From Pirellulales bacterium (lineage in GTDB: Bacteria; Planctomycetota; Planctomycetia; Pirellulales; Lacipirellulaceae), in assembly GCA_020849945.1 (NCBI GenBank), contig JADZFK010000002.1, positions 1-43,483 of the forward strand: 43,483 bases of DNA, in the 5' to 3' direction. The notes beneath the pieces were generated by a model. That model was not told the DNA's origin and searched no databases. It saw only the letters and a program-made list of their open reading frames with translations. Below, in pieces: positions 25,717 through 34,266 of this stretch. The position numbers and the translations under genes are program-made. How positions within the stretch are numbered: the stretch's first letter is position 1; each line of letters begins with the position of its first letter.

Positions 25717-27090
25717 GTGCCGGTTGTCGCCGTACTCCTGGCATTGGCAGCGGTGGTGTGGGGCATGGTCCTCGCACGACGCGGTTCGCTGCTGGTTGGT
25801 TGCGGGCTGCTGATCGTCACAGGTTATGTTTTTGGCCATGAGTTCTGGAACGCCCGACTCGGGCCACTGCCGCTGACGCTCGATCGAGCGCTACTCCTCG
25901 GTTTGCTGGCCTCGTTTGCCTGGCAGTGGAGGCTCGGAACGCTCACGCTCCGCCCACCTTGCGCCGCCGACTGGGCGCTGGCTGCCATGCTGCTCGTCGT
26001 AACCGGCAGTGCCATCCTGAGCGGCTCGCCCGAGATGATCCCGGGCGTTACGCCCAAATGGGGACGCCTCGTCGCCAGCTTCTGGATCCCGTCGGTGGCC
26101 TACGCGCTCGTCCGCCAGTTGCCCGTCTCACGCCGCGATTGGCTTGCCCTTCTTGCCACATTCGTCATGCTCGGCGTCTATCTGGCGGCCACAGGCCTCT
26201 TCGAAGTCGCCGGTGCTTGGGCACTCGTCTTCCCAAAGTACATTGCGAATCCTGAACTCGGCATTCATTTCGGACGTGCCCGCGGGCCGGAACTCAACTC
26301 CGTCGGCCTGGGAATCTATCTCACCGCATGTGCCGCTTGCGCAGGGATGCTCCTGCCCCAGGCCCGCAAACGTTGGCAACAATTCGTGCTACTGATCGCG
26401 TTGCCGCTCATGACGCTCACCGTTCTGCTCACCTACACCCGTTCAACGTGGATCGGCTTCGCCGCCGCCGCCGCGATCGTCGGTTGGTTTGCGATCCCCC
26501 GCGCGTGGCGAGTTCCCATCTTCGGCACCACGGCCGTGGCAGGCTTGCTGCTGGCGGCCGTTTCGTGGAGCGCCGTCATGGGCCTTCGTCGGGAAGGCAC
26601 CGCCGAGGAAGCCGCCCACTCGGTAAACCAACGGGCGTCCTTCGCCTACATTTCGAGTCAGATGTTCTGCGATCACCCCACCTTCGGCGTTGGCTTTGGC
26701 CGATTCTACGACCGCAAAATGCCCTACCTCTCCGACCGCCGACAAACGGTCGAGCTGGAATCGATCCGCGGCCTGCATCATCACAACACGCTCCTGAGCA
26801 TCGTCACCGAAATGGGCATCGTCGGATTCGCCGCTTGTGCGGCCGCCTTTATCGCTTGGGGCCGCGCGGCTTGGCAGCTCGCCGGCAAGCCCGGCTCCCC
26901 TGCGTGGGTGCGATCGCAAGGCGTCCTCATGCTCGCCGTGTTGGCTAGCTATCTTAGCTCCGCCGTGTTTCACGACCTCACCCTGCTGCCCGCCCAGGAA
27001 CTACTTCTCTTCATGGTCGCCGGCCTTACGGTGAACTTATGGCAATCTGCCCCGGTGGCGATCAACGATTCCGACTTGTGCCCCCGATAG
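25717..27090 (+). CDS. O-antigen ligase / Wzy-like polymerase
   Basis: A 457-residue membrane protein with about ten hydrophobic segments and the large periplasmic loop typical of the O-antigen ligase (Wzy/WaaL) family. Landmarks are LTYTRSTWIGFAAAAAIVGW, then HPTFGVGFGRFYD, then HHHNTLLSIVTEMGIVGF, which is the conserved H-N-x-x-L segment. It probably polymerises or transfers the exopolysaccharide repeat units exported by the flippase. The GTG at 25717 is preferred because GGAGAG stands 4 nt upstream; a TTG at 25678 would add 13 residues. Downstream is a hairpin repeat. Confidence 0.8.
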   Translation: MPVVAVLLALAAVVWGMVLARRGSLLVGCGLLIVTGYVFGHEFWNARLGPLPLTLDRALLLGLLASFAWQWRLGTLTLRPPCAADWALAAMLLVVTGSAILSGSPEMIPGVTPKWGRLVASFWIPSVAYALVRQLPVSRRDWLALLATFVMLGVYLAATGLFEVAGAWALVFPKYIANPELGIHFGRARGPELNSVGLGIYLTACAACAGMLLPQARKRWQQFVLLIALPLMTLTVLLTYTRSTWIGFAAAAAIVGWFAIPRAWRVPIFGTTAVAGLLLAAVSWSAVMGLRREGTAEEAAHSVNQRASFAYISSQMFCDHPTFGVGFGRFYDRKMPYLSDRRQTVELESIRGLHHHNTLLSIVTEMGIVGFAACAAAFIAWGRAAWQLAGKPGSPAWVRSQGVLMLAVLASYLSSAVFHDLTLLPAQELLLFMVAGLTVNLWQSAPVAINDSDLCPR

Positions 27091-27120
27091 AACTGGTTCC
27101 CACTTGCCGCTGGATTGATT

Positions 27121-27208
27121 TGTAGGAGGGGCTCCGACCTCGTCGAGACGTCGCACTTCCCTCCGTTTTCGGTATTCGCGCGAAATCGGCGTCGGAGACG
27201 CCTCCCAC
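27121..27208. repeat. Hairpin repeat, GTCGGAGACGCCTCCCAC family, copy 2
   Basis: TGTAGGAGGGGCTCCGACC pairs with AATCGGCGTCGGAGACGCC. Its right arm and internal spacing match the copy at 10126-10212. Confidence 0.65.
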
Positions 27209-27307
27209 ATTGTCCTTCAACCTCACATTGCTTTTTCAAAATGAACAACTAGTCTGCCCCACGAAGGCGGGCTACTGGTCGCGGCCCCGGGTTGTTATAT
27301 TCGGCCC

Positions 27308-28621
27308 ATGAAGTTGTCGAATGTGCTGATCGTTGTTGTGGATGGTCTGCGTGCCTCTGCCCTGGGCGCGTATGGCAACACCACCTACCCAACGCCCGCG
27401 CTAGACCGCTTCGCGGCCGAATCCCTGCTCTTGGACGAATGTATTGCCCCGGCCTCGCGGCTCTCGCATGTTTACGATGCCCTGTGGCACGCCCTGCACT
27501 CCGCCTGGGCCGCGGCCCAACATTCGCACGGCACACAACACGCGGTCGGCCCCCCCTCGCTGCCACGCATGTTTCGCGAACTCGGTTATCGCACTTCGCT
27601 CGTAACCGACGAACCCTTGCTGCCCCACTTTGCCGCAGCGAGCGAGTTCGATGTTTGCCGCTTGAATGCGGAGGCCTCGGCCCGCGAAGTGCCCCCCACG
27701 CGAGCAAGTGATTTGGCCGACACCCGTTTCGCTCGCCTCTTCGCTTTGGCCGCCGAGGAAACCTTCAACGACGAAGCCCGCAACCACGAGGTTCCAAGCG
27801 AAGCGAACTTCCAAGGCACCCCGCCGCGATTGGTTTGGCTGCACGCCCAAGGCATGTACGGCCCGTGGGATGCTCCGCTCGAGTTGCAGGTGCCGCTGCT
27901 CGACGAACACGAGCCGACGCCGCTCGAGATCTGGCTACCGCCCCAGTTGCAACTCACCCCGGCCGACGACCCGGACCTTTCGTTTCGCCACGCTACCGCT
28001 TACGCCGCGCAGGTGATTGCTTTCGATGCCTGCTGGCAGTGGCTTCTAACGCTGCTGGCCGAGGAGCATTCCGCTCGACCATGGCTCGTCATGCTGCTCG
28101 GTGCCCGCGGTTACCCACTGGGCGAGCACGGCCAGATCGGCGGCCCCGACGCCCGGCTCCCCGCCGAGCAACTGCACGTCCCGTGGCTCGTGCGGTTCCC
28201 CGATGGCCGCGGCAGCCTCGCGCGCTCCAATCAACTTGTCACTCATCTGGATGTCCTACCCACGCTGCGCGATTCGATCGGCATCCCCATTATGAACCTC
28301 GAGCCACAAGCGATCGACCTGAGCAAACCAACAATCGGCCCCTACGATGGCGCGAGCCTGTTGCCGCTTACGGGCCCGAAAGCCGTTCCGTGGCGCGAAT
28401 CGCTACTGGCATGTGATTCGACGGAAGATGACTTCGCGGTGCGAACGCACTCGTGGTGCTTGCGTGGCCAAAGGCTCTCCGGTGGTTCCGCCCGCGACGA
28501 AACGGCCGATGCCCGCCTTGAACTGTTCGTTTGCCCCGACGATCGCTGGGAAGCCAACGACGTGGCAAGACTCTGCCCCAAGATCGTCGAGCAATTGATC
28601 GAACGTATCCCCCAGACATAG
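27308..28621 (+). CDS. Sulfatase-fold protein with degenerate active site
   Basis: A 437-residue protein with the alkaline phosphatase/sulfatase fold outline: NVLIVVVDGLRASALGAYG at the N-terminus, VWLHAQGMYGPWD in the middle, LGARGYPLGEHGQIGG then VPWLVRFPDG later, and THLDVLPTLRDSIG. Key residues are missing. The usual Ser/Cys nucleophile region (xWTLPSHASLLTG-like) reads APASRLSHVYDALWH, and the metal-binding DH of TSDHG reads ARG. It is therefore probably not a working sulfatase; it may bind a ligand or phospho-sugar. It has no signal peptide. It follows the O-antigen ligase-like gene, so a role with exopolysaccharide is possible. Confidence 0.75.
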   Translation: MKLSNVLIVVVDGLRASALGAYGNTTYPTPALDRFAAESLLLDECIAPASRLSHVYDALWHALHSAWAAAQHSHGTQHAVGPPSLPRMFRELGYRTSLVTDEPLLPHFAAASEFDVCRLNAEASAREVPPTRASDLADTRFARLFALAAEETFNDEARNHEVPSEANFQGTPPRLVWLHAQGMYGPWDAPLELQVPLLDEHEPTPLEIWLPPQLQLTPADDPDLSFRHATAYAAQVIAFDACWQWLLTLLAEEHSARPWLVMLLGARGYPLGEHGQIGGPDARLPAEQLHVPWLVRFPDGRGSLARSNQLVTHLDVLPTLRDSIGIPIMNLEPQAIDLSKPTIGPYDGASLLPLTGPKAVPWRESLLACDSTEDDFAVRTHSWCLRGQRLSGGSARDETADARLELFVCPDDRWEANDVARLCPKIVEQLIERIPQT

Positions 28622-28680
28622 CCCGGCCATCTTGGCTGGGAAAGAACGTTCGAAGGAAACGCCGAGATTCCAGGCACTGT
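28620..28680 (+). repeat. TAGCCCGGCCATCTTGGCTG-type repeat, copy 2
   Basis: It starts at the stop codon of the sulfatase-fold gene with TAGCCCGGCCATCTTGGCTG and continues GAAAGAACG and GAAACGCCGAGATT, matching 25443-25506. GCCA-TCT-TGGC forms the hairpin. Confidence 0.6.
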
Positions 28681-28997
28681 CATCGATAGCATCGTCTTTT
28701 CTCGAATTCCCTATCCGCAGCTCCTCCCGCGTTTTTCGAGCTAGGAACGCCCTGAAGCCGATCTAGTCGGTATAGGCACATCCCACTACAATCCGCCGCT
28801 TGCATGGTGGCGAAAACCTGTTGCCTCCTCGGTCGTTAGCGAAGGCGATCGGCCCGCTCATCGCGGATGCCGCGTTGCCTCGTTGGACGCGGGCAAACGG
28901 GCGATTGCGCCGCTTGATTGCGCCGGGCGACTCGCCGGGGGCTAAATGGGCGTTGGGCGTGAATGTTGACATCCTTGTGTTCCTCGAACGCATTTCC
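28681..28997. other. Gene-poor stretch before the large secreted protein
   Basis: About 300 bp. The downstream frame is open from an ATG at 28800, but the 66 extra codons look non-coding and precede the true signal peptide. No promoter or repeat was recognised. Confidence 0.4.
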
Positions 28998-31900
28998 ATG
29001 ACCGGACCTGCATGTCCGATGTCGTTTGTTGCCGCGTTTGTGCGGTGGGCGTTCGCCGTGTGCGCTTGCATCGTGCTGGCGGCAACGGCTTGGGGACAAG
29101 ATATCACGCCCGTTTCCAAGTCGAACCGGCTCACAATCACCTGGGGTGGCGGCACCGAGGCCGCGTGGACCGGCCAGATGCAAATCGATCGCGGGACGCT
29201 CGCCGAGTTGAAGCTACTCGGCAACGAGCCCGATTCGCCCGGTTCGATTTGGATCGATCGCGCCCAGGTCCATGTCCAATCGATCAATCCGCGAAAGGTG
29301 GATGGCATCGAGGTGGTAGCCACGGCGGCCGACGACGCCACGCTGCTGGTCGAGCTGGCTTCCGATCCGAAGGCCCCGCCCACGAAGATGCAGATTCCGC
29401 TAGCCAGCTTGGCTCGCAAGCCTTATCGCCAGCGGCTCGACGACCGCGGCAATGAACTTCAAGTTCGCATTCTCGATGACGCCAATCTGGAAATATCCTT
29501 CCACCACGAAGAAATGGTTAGCGACGCCAACGCGGGATCGCCCTCGCGGCAGCCGCTCATTTTCGCACCGGGTGAACGGCTCGAGTTCTCCGTCTCGCCC
29601 AAGGTACCGGCCTCGCTCCACGGCACGACGCTCGACCTACAAACCACGTTGTCGCCCGCTCGCAAGAACGACGCCCTGTGGACCGACAATCAGCGGCTGG
29701 CCGTCTCGGTCGAAGGAAAGGCCCAGGCCAGCGTCATGGTGCCCATGCAGGTGCCGGAAGGCGTTTACACGGTTCACGTGAACGTATCACGATCGAGCGG
29801 CTACCTGCGCGATAAGTTCTTCCCCGGCGCATCGGCCGCGATTGCAGTGCGGTCGTTCCAAGTCGTAGTCATCGCGCCGCAAGCGTCACCAACGGGCGAA
29901 GCCGGCCGATGGGAGCCTGTGCTCGAAATCGATCCCACGAATCCGCGCTGGGTTGAACGTCTCCCGGCCTGGACGCAACTTCGCCGCCTTCCCGGCATGA
30001 GCAGCCTGCATCGCGGCGCGATCGGCAACGTTCGTGTTGGCGCGGTCGATCTTGCCCTCGGGCGCTTCATCGAACTCCCCCCCACGCCAACCGGCACCGA
30101 GCCGGCCTGGCAAGCTTATACCTTGCCGCTGCAAGCAACCGGCGTTCCCCACTTACTGGAGATATCCTACCCGGCCGATGCCGAGCAACACCTCACGCTC
30201 AGCTTGATGGAACCGAACGCCACCGGCACTCTCGAAGGCGTCCAACGCAACACCGGTGTCTTCGTTGAAGGCCTCGGGCTGAAGACGCGCCGCAAGGAAA
30301 CCCAAAAAATCTTGTTTTGGCCGCGGACCCAAACGCCGCTCTTGGTCGTAGCGAACCAGCACCCCAAGGCCGCGGGCCACTTTGGCCAAATCCGCGTCCT
30401 GCGGCGCATCGGCCCCTTGGAGGACAACTCCCCCGCAAACACGCCCGCCGCAAGAGCGCCCCTTGCCTCCGATTCCGCTTCCCCCAACCCCACCGCGTTG
30501 CACGAACCGCTGGTCGCCGCCTATCTTAATCGCCCGTTCCTCGGCGAATCGCTCGGTGCCGCGGGTGCCGCCCTGCCGACAAAGATGCCGGGCGACACCC
30601 GTTCACTCGCCGATTATCAAACCCACTATGAAAACTCGACCCGGCTTGCCGAGTTCGCCCACCACGGCGGTTACAACGGCGTGGTCGTCAACGTCATGGC
30701 AGAGGGCAGTTCCATCTTCCCCAGCTCGCTGCAATCCTTTACGCCGCGTTACGAATCGGGGCGACTCGCCCATGAGGTGCAAGATCACGATGGCCTCGAA
30801 CTGTTGCTTCGCGTCTTCGATCGCGAAGGGCTGACGATGATCCCCGCCCTCTCCTTCAACTTCCCGCTCGCGCGGCTCGAACCGCTCCGCCGCGCCGGCA
30901 ACCCGCAAGCTACCGGCATCGAACTCATTGGCCCAGACGGGCTTTCTTGGCTCGCACACAACCGTGGCGCCCGTGGCCTCGCCCCGTATTACAACATCCT
31001 CCACCCGCAGGTTCAGCAGGCAATGGCCGAGGTCGTCGAGGAAGTCGTGACACGCTACGGCCATCATACATCGTTCGGCGGCGTAGCGATCCAACTCTCC
31101 AGCGATGGCTACGCTCAACTCCCCACGCTCGAATGGGCGCTCGATGACGACACCACCGCCCGCTTCTCGCGTGAAACCGGCACGGTCGTTGCCGATGACG
31201 GCCCCAACCGCTTTGCCTCGCGGTTTGCCAGCCTTACCCGGGAACATGCCGATGCCTGGCAGGCTTGGCGAATCGAACAACTCACCAACTTCTACGCTCG
31301 GCTCGCCACCACCGTCCGCGGCAACTCGAACCGCAAGTTGCTTCTCACGACCGATCGGCTCTTCGATCACCAACATATCCGCCAACGGATTCGCCCGAAC
31401 TTGCTAGCCAAAAACGTTGTCCCGGCCACCCTGCGCGAAATGGGAATCGACCCCGCGCATTTGGCACAGGTGCCAGGCCTCGTGCTGTGCCCAACGCACT
31501 ACATTGCCCCCGCCGCCCCGCTGGCCGATCGCGCCGTTGATCTCGAACTCAATGCCGCTTGCCAACACGATTGGCTCGAAGCTACTTCCGCAACCGATCG
31601 ATCGACTACCCTTTACCACCGCCCGATTCGCCCTCGCCTGGATTCTCTCGCAGCGCAAATCCCCATGCGATCTTCCCGCGAGTTCGCCCTCTCCGAGTTG
31701 CCCATGCCCGCGGGCCCCGCGGCTCGCCAGCCCTATCTCCATGCCTTGCTGAATGGCCAGCCCAACATCCTGCTCGATGGCGGTGAAATGCTCCCGCTTG
31801 CCGACGACGACTCGCTCCGCTCGATTCGCAATCTTATTCGATCGCTTCCGACCGCCTCGAGTGCCCAAGTCGAGGAGTTCGCGAAACAGTCAGTCGTCGT

Positions 31901-33002
31901 CCGTTCGTATCGCGAACCGGGGCAAGTCACGCTGCTGGTGATGAACGCCTCGCCGTGGCGATGCGATGCCCAACTTGCGCTCGAGATTCCTCAGCCCGCC
32001 GGGCCTGCCCCATCGTGGCCGGCGGCCCCGGCTCGCGACTCCGGCTTCCTGCAAACCCTACGATTGCCCGCCGGAAAACAAGCCTGGAACATTGCGCTCG
32101 AACCCTACGATATCCGCGCCGTCCGCATCCCCAACCCAGGTGCTCGCGTGGCCGCGGTCGAAACGACCTTACCCAGTGAGGCGATCGCCGAACTTCAACA
32201 ATCGCTTGAGGAGCTCGCCAACCGCGACCTCGCTTCGCCCCACCCGTACAATCCCCTTACAAACCCCGGCTTCGAAGCGATTGGCAACGCACCGCTCGTC
32301 GGTTGGCACGTCGTCAAGACCGCCAACGCGGCCTCGGCCAACCTCGATCCCAACCTGCCTCAAGAGGGAAACACCTCCCTTTATCTCCGCAGCGACGGCC
32401 CCTTCGCCGCCGTTGAAAGCGAGGACATTCCCATCCCCGCCGCCGGGCAATTGGCCGTTTCCATTTTCGCGCGCGGACAGAACCTCGCGCCCGATGCCGA
32501 TCTCCGTCTCGTTGTCGAATCGGAGCAAGATGGCCAGCTTTATCGACGCTCGGCCCCGATCCAAGGCTCGCTGCTCATCCGCGAGGGCGAACCTTGGGGA
32601 AGACCGCTCGCCACTTGGCTCGCCGATCTCCCGCTCGATTCCAACCGAAAAATGCGCATCCGTTTCGAACTGCACGGCAAGGGCGAAGTATGGCTCGACA
32701 ACGTCAAGCTCCACGACCTCCTCTTCCCGCTCAAGTTCTATCAGAATTCGCATGCCGAAATCTTGCAGCTCCTTCAGCGTTCGCACGAAGTTCAAGCCGC
32801 CCACGACGCCGGCAACACGAAGGACACCCTCCTGCTTCTGGAATCCTATTGGCCACGATTCGTGCTCGCATACACGCCCCCTTCCACACCACCCGTGGCA
32901 GCCACGCCATCTCAAACACCCCCCACGCAACCCACCGAACCGACCCCTGAATCCCCCAGCATCAGCGAGCGACTCAAAAACTTCGTACCGCTGTTTCGTT
33001 AA
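28998..33002 (+). CDS. Very large secreted glycoside hydrolase-like protein
   Basis: A protein of 1334 residues from the ATG at 28998. Residues about 8-33 form a signal peptide (MSFVAAFVRWAFAVCACIVL, AATAWGQ). The first 350 residues are beta-rich. A region near residues 545-810 (YNGVVVNVMAEGSSIFPSS, LLLRVFDREGLTMIPALSF, YNILHPQVQQAMAEVVEEV, FGGVAIQLSSDGY) has the order of a glycosidase TIM barrel, resembling family-10-like glycosylhydrolases. It is followed by a carbohydrate-binding-like jelly-roll region (NPGFEAIGNAPLVGW) and a Pro/Thr-rich tail. Catalytic residues cannot be named with certainty. The frame opens at 28800, but the internal start gives the signal peptide. Confidence 0.7.
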   Translation: MTGPACPMSFVAAFVRWAFAVCACIVLAATAWGQDITPVSKSNRLTITWGGGTEAAWTGQMQIDRGTLAELKLLGNEPDSPGSIWIDRAQVHVQSINPRKVDGIEVVATAADDATLLVELASDPKAPPTKMQIPLASLARKPYRQRLDDRGNELQVRILDDANLEISFHHEEMVSDANAGSPSRQPLIFAPGERLEFSVSPKVPASLHGTTLDLQTTLSPARKNDALWTDNQRLAVSVEGKAQASVMVPMQVPEGVYTVHVNVSRSSGYLRDKFFPGASAAIAVRSFQVVVIAPQASPTGEAGRWEPVLEIDPTNPRWVERLPAWTQLRRLPGMSSLHRGAIGNVRVGAVDLALGRFIELPPTPTGTEPAWQAYTLPLQATGVPHLLEISYPADAEQHLTLSLMEPNATGTLEGVQRNTGVFVEGLGLKTRRKETQKILFWPRTQTPLLVVANQHPKAAGHFGQIRVLRRIGPLEDNSPANTPAARAPLASDSASPNPTALHEPLVAAYLNRPFLGESLGAAGAALPTKMPGDTRSLADYQTHYENSTRLAEFAHHGGYNGVVVNVMAEGSSIFPSSLQSFTPRYESGRLAHEVQDHDGLELLLRVFDREGLTMIPALSFNFPLARLEPLRRAGNPQATGIELIGPDGLSWLAHNRGARGLAPYYNILHPQVQQAMAEVVEEVVTRYGHHTSFGGVAIQLSSDGYAQLPTLEWALDDDTTARFSRETGTVVADDGPNRFASRFASLTREHADAWQAWRIEQLTNFYARLATTVRGNSNRKLLLTTDRLFDHQHIRQRIRPNLLAKNVVPATLREMGIDPAHLAQVPGLVLCPTHYIAPAAPLADRAVDLELNAACQHDWLEATSATDRSTTLYHRPIRPRLDSLAAQIPMRSSREFALSELPMPAGPAARQPYLHALLNGQPNILLDGGEMLPLADDDSLRSIRNLIRSLPTASSAQVEEFAKQSVVVRSYREPGQVTLLVMNASPWRCDAQLALEIPQPAGPAPSWPAAPARDSGFLQTLRLPAGKQAWNIALEPYDIRAVRIPNPGARVAAVETTLPSEAIAELQQSLEELANRDLASPHPYNPLTNPGFEAIGNAPLVGWHVVKTANAASANLDPNLPQEGNTSLYLRSDGPFAAVESEDIPIPAAGQLAVSIFARGQNLAPDADLRLVVESEQDGQLYRRSAPIQGSLLIREGEPWGRPLATWLADLPLDSNRKMRIRFELHGKGEVWLDNVKLHDLLFPLKFYQNSHAEILQLLQRSHEVQAAHDAGNTKDTLLLLESYWPRFVLAYTPPSTPPVAATPSQTPPTQPTEPTPESPSISERLKNFVPLFR

Positions 33003-33017
33003 GCAGGGCGGGAAGAA

Positions 33018-33170
33018 GTCGTTAGTCGTTAGGGTCGGGGGTCGGGTGTTGAGGGTCGAGGGTCGAGGGTTTAGCGGCGGCGGCAACGCCGCACCTACCG
33101 CCATCACCCTCGGCCACTTGTAACCCGCCCTCCCCGCTCCCCGCATCCTGCCCCCCGCATCCTCCTACGT
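33018..33170. repeat. Composite repeat mosaic, copy 2 (inverse orientation)
   Basis: GTCGTTA twice (33018-33031); six degenerate AGGGTCG-type heptamers (33031-33072); the core GCGGCGGCGGCAACGCCGCA; CTCGGCCACTTGTAAC; then CCGCTCC, CCGCATC, CTGCCCC, CCGCATC (33134-33161). Read on the minus strand it has the same order as 18053-18174. It encodes the last 48 or so residues and the stop codon of the Dus protein. Confidence 0.8.
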
Positions 33171-34209
33171 CCGGGTGAACCCCACGGCCTTCGTTCGAAT
33201 ACCACCGCGTAAGCACGTCGCGCCAGCCTCCGGCGTGCCGAACCTCGCAGAAATCGGCCCGCACCTTTTCGTGCTCGGGGTGAAGCTGCGAGTACTTGAT
33301 CGCAAACTTCCGCATGTCGGGCAGGCATCGCTCCGCGCCGTACAACTCCTCCGCCAACCGATAATGCTCGCGGATCACCTCACACTGCTCCTTAATCGAA
33401 GGAGGATCGGGCAGCGGCAACCCGGCCGCCAACGCACGTACCTGCGAAAAAATCCACGGGTTGCCGATCGCCCCCCGCGCGACCGTCACGCCATCGACGC
33501 CCGTTAGACGCAGCATTTCGAGGCACGCCGCGGCGTCGAACAAATCACCGCTGCCGAGCACCACGCGGTCTCCCGCGTACTCCTTCAGCTCGCGCAAGAA
33601 CTCCCAACTCGAAGGGCCTTCGTATCGCTGCATCACGGTTCGACCATGCACGGCAATAGCCGCAACGCCGCGAGCAAATGCGCCGTCGAAGATTTCATAA
33701 AACTTCTCGCGGCTTTCCGGCGTGTCGTCGATCCCGCGCCGCATCTTCACCGTCACCGGCACCTCGCACGGCACGGCATCGCGAACTCGGCTAACGATCT
33801 CGAGCGCCACCGCCGGCTGGCTCAGGTGGAATCCGCCACGACATCGCCCCAGCACCTTCCTCACAGGGCAACCGAAGTTGATGTCGATCACATCGAACCC
33901 GCTCTCCACGAGCCGCAGCGCGGCCGGTGCGAAATCGGCCGGGTCGGCCCCCATTAACTGCCCGCCTGTCGGGTGCTCCTCTTCCGCCACGTGCAGAAAA
34001 TGCCGATTACGCCGCCGCGGCTTCAACTCCACCACGAAACGGTCCAGCATCACTTCGCACAACGTGTACGACGCACCAAGCCGCCGGGCGATGACCCGCA
34101 TCGGCATATCGCTGTAGCCCGAAAGCGCGGCCTGCACGAAGGGAAAATCCAGCCGCAATGCCCCAATTCGCAACTCTGGCAGTTCATCCTTCATACCCGC
34201 GATTCTCAC
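33022..34209 (-). CDS. dus: tRNA-dihydrouridine synthase (DusB-like)
   Basis: A flavin enzyme that reduces uridine to dihydrouridine in tRNA. The 395-residue protein has LRLDFPFVQAALSGYSDMPMR, the catalytic Cys in NFGCPVRKV (near residue 111), MRRGIDD, IAVHGRTVMQRYEG and VVLGSGDLFDAA (FMN phosphate loop). The enzyme proper ends near RWYSNEGRGVHPDV. The following 48 or so residues (GGCGGQDAGSGEGG... to the stop) are entirely encoded by the composite repeat, giving a Gly/Pro-rich tail not expected of the family. It follows queG by 57 bp on the same strand; both modify tRNA. Confidence 0.88.
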   Translation of the reverse strand: MRIAGMKDELPELRIGALRLDFPFVQAALSGYSDMPMRVIARRLGASYTLCEVMLDRFVVELKPRRRNRHFLHVAEEEHPTGGQLMGADPADFAPAALRLVESGFDVIDINFGCPVRKVLGRCRGGFHLSQPAVALEIVSRVRDAVPCEVPVTVKMRRGIDDTPESREKFYEIFDGAFARGVAAIAVHGRTVMQRYEGPSSWEFLRELKEYAGDRVVLGSGDLFDAAACLEMLRLTGVDGVTVARGAIGNPWIFSQVRALAAGLPLPDPPSIKEQCEVIREHYRLAEELYGAERCLPDMRKFAIKYSQLHPEHEKVRADFCEVRHAGGWRDVLTRWYSNEGRGVHPDVGGCGGQDAGSGEGGLQVAEGDGGRCGVAAAAKPSTLDPQHPTPDPND

Positions 34210-34266
34210 GTCCTCGCCACAGCCAAGTCAATAACATCTATCATCGCCACGTTCTCACCTAATTCG

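Noticed and set aside
32169..33146. Minus-strand frame of 325 codons under the large secreted protein
   Set aside because: Composition and position fit a shadow; the plus-strand protein has a signal peptide and domain order.
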